Shown here one piece after another: positions 22,783-23,659 of a stretch of 23,659 nucleotides of DNA. The position numbers were made by a program, and so were the translations under genes. The DNA comes from PALSA-1004 sp046715035 (GTDB lineage Bacteria; Pseudomonadota; Gammaproteobacteria; Burkholderiales; SG8-41). The notes under the pieces were generated by a model that searched no databases, had not been told where the DNA came from, and saw only the letters and a list, made by a program, of their open reading frames with translations. Within the stretch, counting starts at the first letter, position 1. Each line of letters opens with the position of its first letter. Location: assembly GCA_046715035.1 (NCBI GenBank), contig JBKJZR010000090.1:1-23659 (forward strand), written 5' to 3'.

Positions 22783-22868
22783 AGTCACGCTGGCCGCCAC
22801 CGCGGGGATTAGATCACTAATAGCGCCGCTGGGAAGCCGCGCGAAACAGCGCGACTAAAACGCACTGC

Positions 22869-23261
22869 CTAGCCGCGTCGGAAAGTCCGGCAGTAGTTCG
22901 GCGCGCCCTGCCACGTCTGCTCCACCACCCGGGCGTCCCTGAAGAGCAGCGTCCGTTCGCACCGCACCCATTCGCCGCCGGCGCCGCTGACTCCTGCGCC
23001 GACGCCGATGCCAATGCCGCCGCTGCCCCCGAAGACCCCGAGACTCGGAAAAAGGCTGGCGCCCGCAGCCTGGCCGTCGGAGACCCACGTATACGCGAGC
23101 CTCCCGTCGGATAGCGGCGTGCTGCGCACGGGCGTCCCCCACCGTGAGACCACTTCATCGTAGTGCGCGCCGAACCACGAGGCGCGGGCCGCATCGACGT
23201 CGGCTCCAGTCGTATGGGCACATCCGCCGAGAAATACCAAGGCTGTTGCTAGCGCTTTCAT
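22869..23261 (-). CDS. Small glycine-rich lipoprotein
   Basis: A 130-residue predicted lipoprotein with start ATG 23261 (MKALATALVFLGG) and GGAG nearby upstream; a longer start at 23294 is less likely. The lipobox is FLGGC with Cys14. Next come WFGAHYDEVVSRWGTPVRS (about 29-47) and GRLAYTWVSDG, a layout resembling small SmpA/OmlA-like or Bor-type outer-membrane proteins, then a Gly-rich segment (FGGSGGIGIGVGAGVSGAGG, 78-97) and a C-terminal CERTLLFRDARVVEQTWQG beta region. Two further cysteines (101, 124) may pair. It is convergent with the thioesterase. Function unknown. Confidence 0.8.
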   Translation of the reverse strand: MKALATALVFLGGCAHTTGADVDAARASWFGAHYDEVVSRWGTPVRSTPLSDGRLAYTWVSDGQAAGASLFPSLGVFGGSGGIGIGVGAGVSGAGGEWVRCERTLLFRDARVVEQTWQGAPNYCRTFRRG

Positions 23262-23390
23262 GGTGTCTCCGTTCATCGCCAGCTCGTAAGTCATCAGATC
23301 GCAATTCGGGCAGCGCGTTCCCAGTACGCCGCCGAGAGCCGACCCTCGCCACTTGCGCAGCGCCCGTTGCCGTCACGTTCCACCACGCGT

Positions 23391-23659
23391 TCACCGTCCA
23401 CCGCCGGCGTGGATTTGCGCCTCATACATGGCGCGCACCGCATCGATGGTGTCGGCCTGCTGCGGTGTCTTGTCGGACCGGTAGCCCTTGACGCGCGCGA
23501 AGCGCAGGGCGAGCCCGCCCGGATACTGGGAGCTCGCCTGTACCTCGTTGAACGCGATCTCCGCCACGATCTGCGGCTGCAGGTACACGGTCCAGTCGTC
23601 GCGATGCGTCTCGATCTGCAGAAATGCAGCGGTCTGCCATTCGAGCATCGCATCCGTCA
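23391..23659 (-). CDS. ATP-dependent DNA ligase, C-terminal part (truncated by window edge)
   Basis: The final 88 residues of a DNA ligase; the frame stays open to the window end (TDAMLEWQT...). The stretch VYLQPQIVAEIAFNEVQASS followed by YPGGLALRFARVKGYRSDK and ADTIDAVRAMYEAQ is the OB-fold domain and terminal helix of ATP-dependent ligases (Lig1-like or LigB-type), which seal nicks after ATP-adenylation of an active-site lysine not visible here. The conserved ALRFARVKGYR element is strong evidence. The stop is at 23391-23393. In many proteobacteria such ligases sit next to an exonuclease and helicase; whether this holds upstream cannot be seen. Confidence 0.9.
   Translation of the reverse strand, partial: TDAMLEWQTAAFLQIETHRDDWTVYLQPQIVAEIAFNEVQASSQYPGGLALRFARVKGYRSDKTPQQADTIDAVRAMYEAQIHAGGGR

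Noticed and set aside
1..23659. CRISPR arrays, tRNA or rRNA genes, riboswitches
   Set aside because: No regularly spaced repeats, tRNA-like cloverleaf or conserved rRNA stretch was seen on either strand by eye; a covariance-model scan would be needed to exclude small RNAs.

Overview
The window is a 23.7-kb piece of a GC-rich bacterial chromosome, with both ends cutting through genes (uvrA on the left, an ATP-dependent DNA ligase on the right). Two orphan Bug-type (tripartite tricarboxylate) solute-binding proteins, a DUF3182 protein, c-type cytochromes and a CTGT-N8-ACAG SOS box point to a betaproteobacterium, most likely Burkholderiales or a relative. This is an inference from gene content. 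I see no CRISPR array, rRNA, tRNA, transposase or phage module.

Left part (2-5602, + strand): the 3' five-sixths of uvrA is followed by a type-2 (MOFRL) glycerate kinase, an HpcH/HpaI-family aldolase and a Bug substrate-binding protein. The last three could form a sugar-acid uptake and breakdown set, in which the aldolase feeds C3 units and the kinase makes phosphoglycerate.

Middle-left (5645-9091) holds the most interesting locus. A TIGR04348-type glycosyltransferase (senB, - strand) and an EgtB-like DinB plus FGE-sulfatase enzyme (senA, + strand) are divergent with only 43 bp between their starts. This is the arrangement expected of the selenoneine pathway: SenB makes a selenosugar, and SenA couples it to hercynine. 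The selenophosphate synthetase (senC/selD) and the hercynine methyltransferase (egtD) are not in the window. A RimK-like ATP-grasp ligase of unknown substrate lies downstream of senA.

Centre (9381-14982, + strand): a GH19 lysozyme-like enzyme and a D-2-hydroxyacid dehydrogenase are followed by a run of a diheme cytochrome c, a triheme membrane-anchored cytochrome c, a GGDEF-fold protein with a destroyed active site, and a secreted protein that appears to carry two CAP domains, the first degenerate. The run ends at a perfect 19-bp hairpin that abuts a 134-bp segment bounded by perfect 16-bp inverted repeats.

Right part (15317-23659, mostly - strand): a glycine-zipper lipoprotein is coupled to a Tyr/Pro-rich secreted protein. 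An alpha/beta hydrolase overlaps a DUF3182 (ATP-grasp-like) gene. A UvrD/Rep-type helicase follows, with a textbook LexA box at its start, and then a second Bug protein. A short + strand tail of a medium-chain dehydrogenase, probably a gene remnant, overlaps a PaaI-type thioesterase. A small lipoprotein and the ligase C-terminus close the window.
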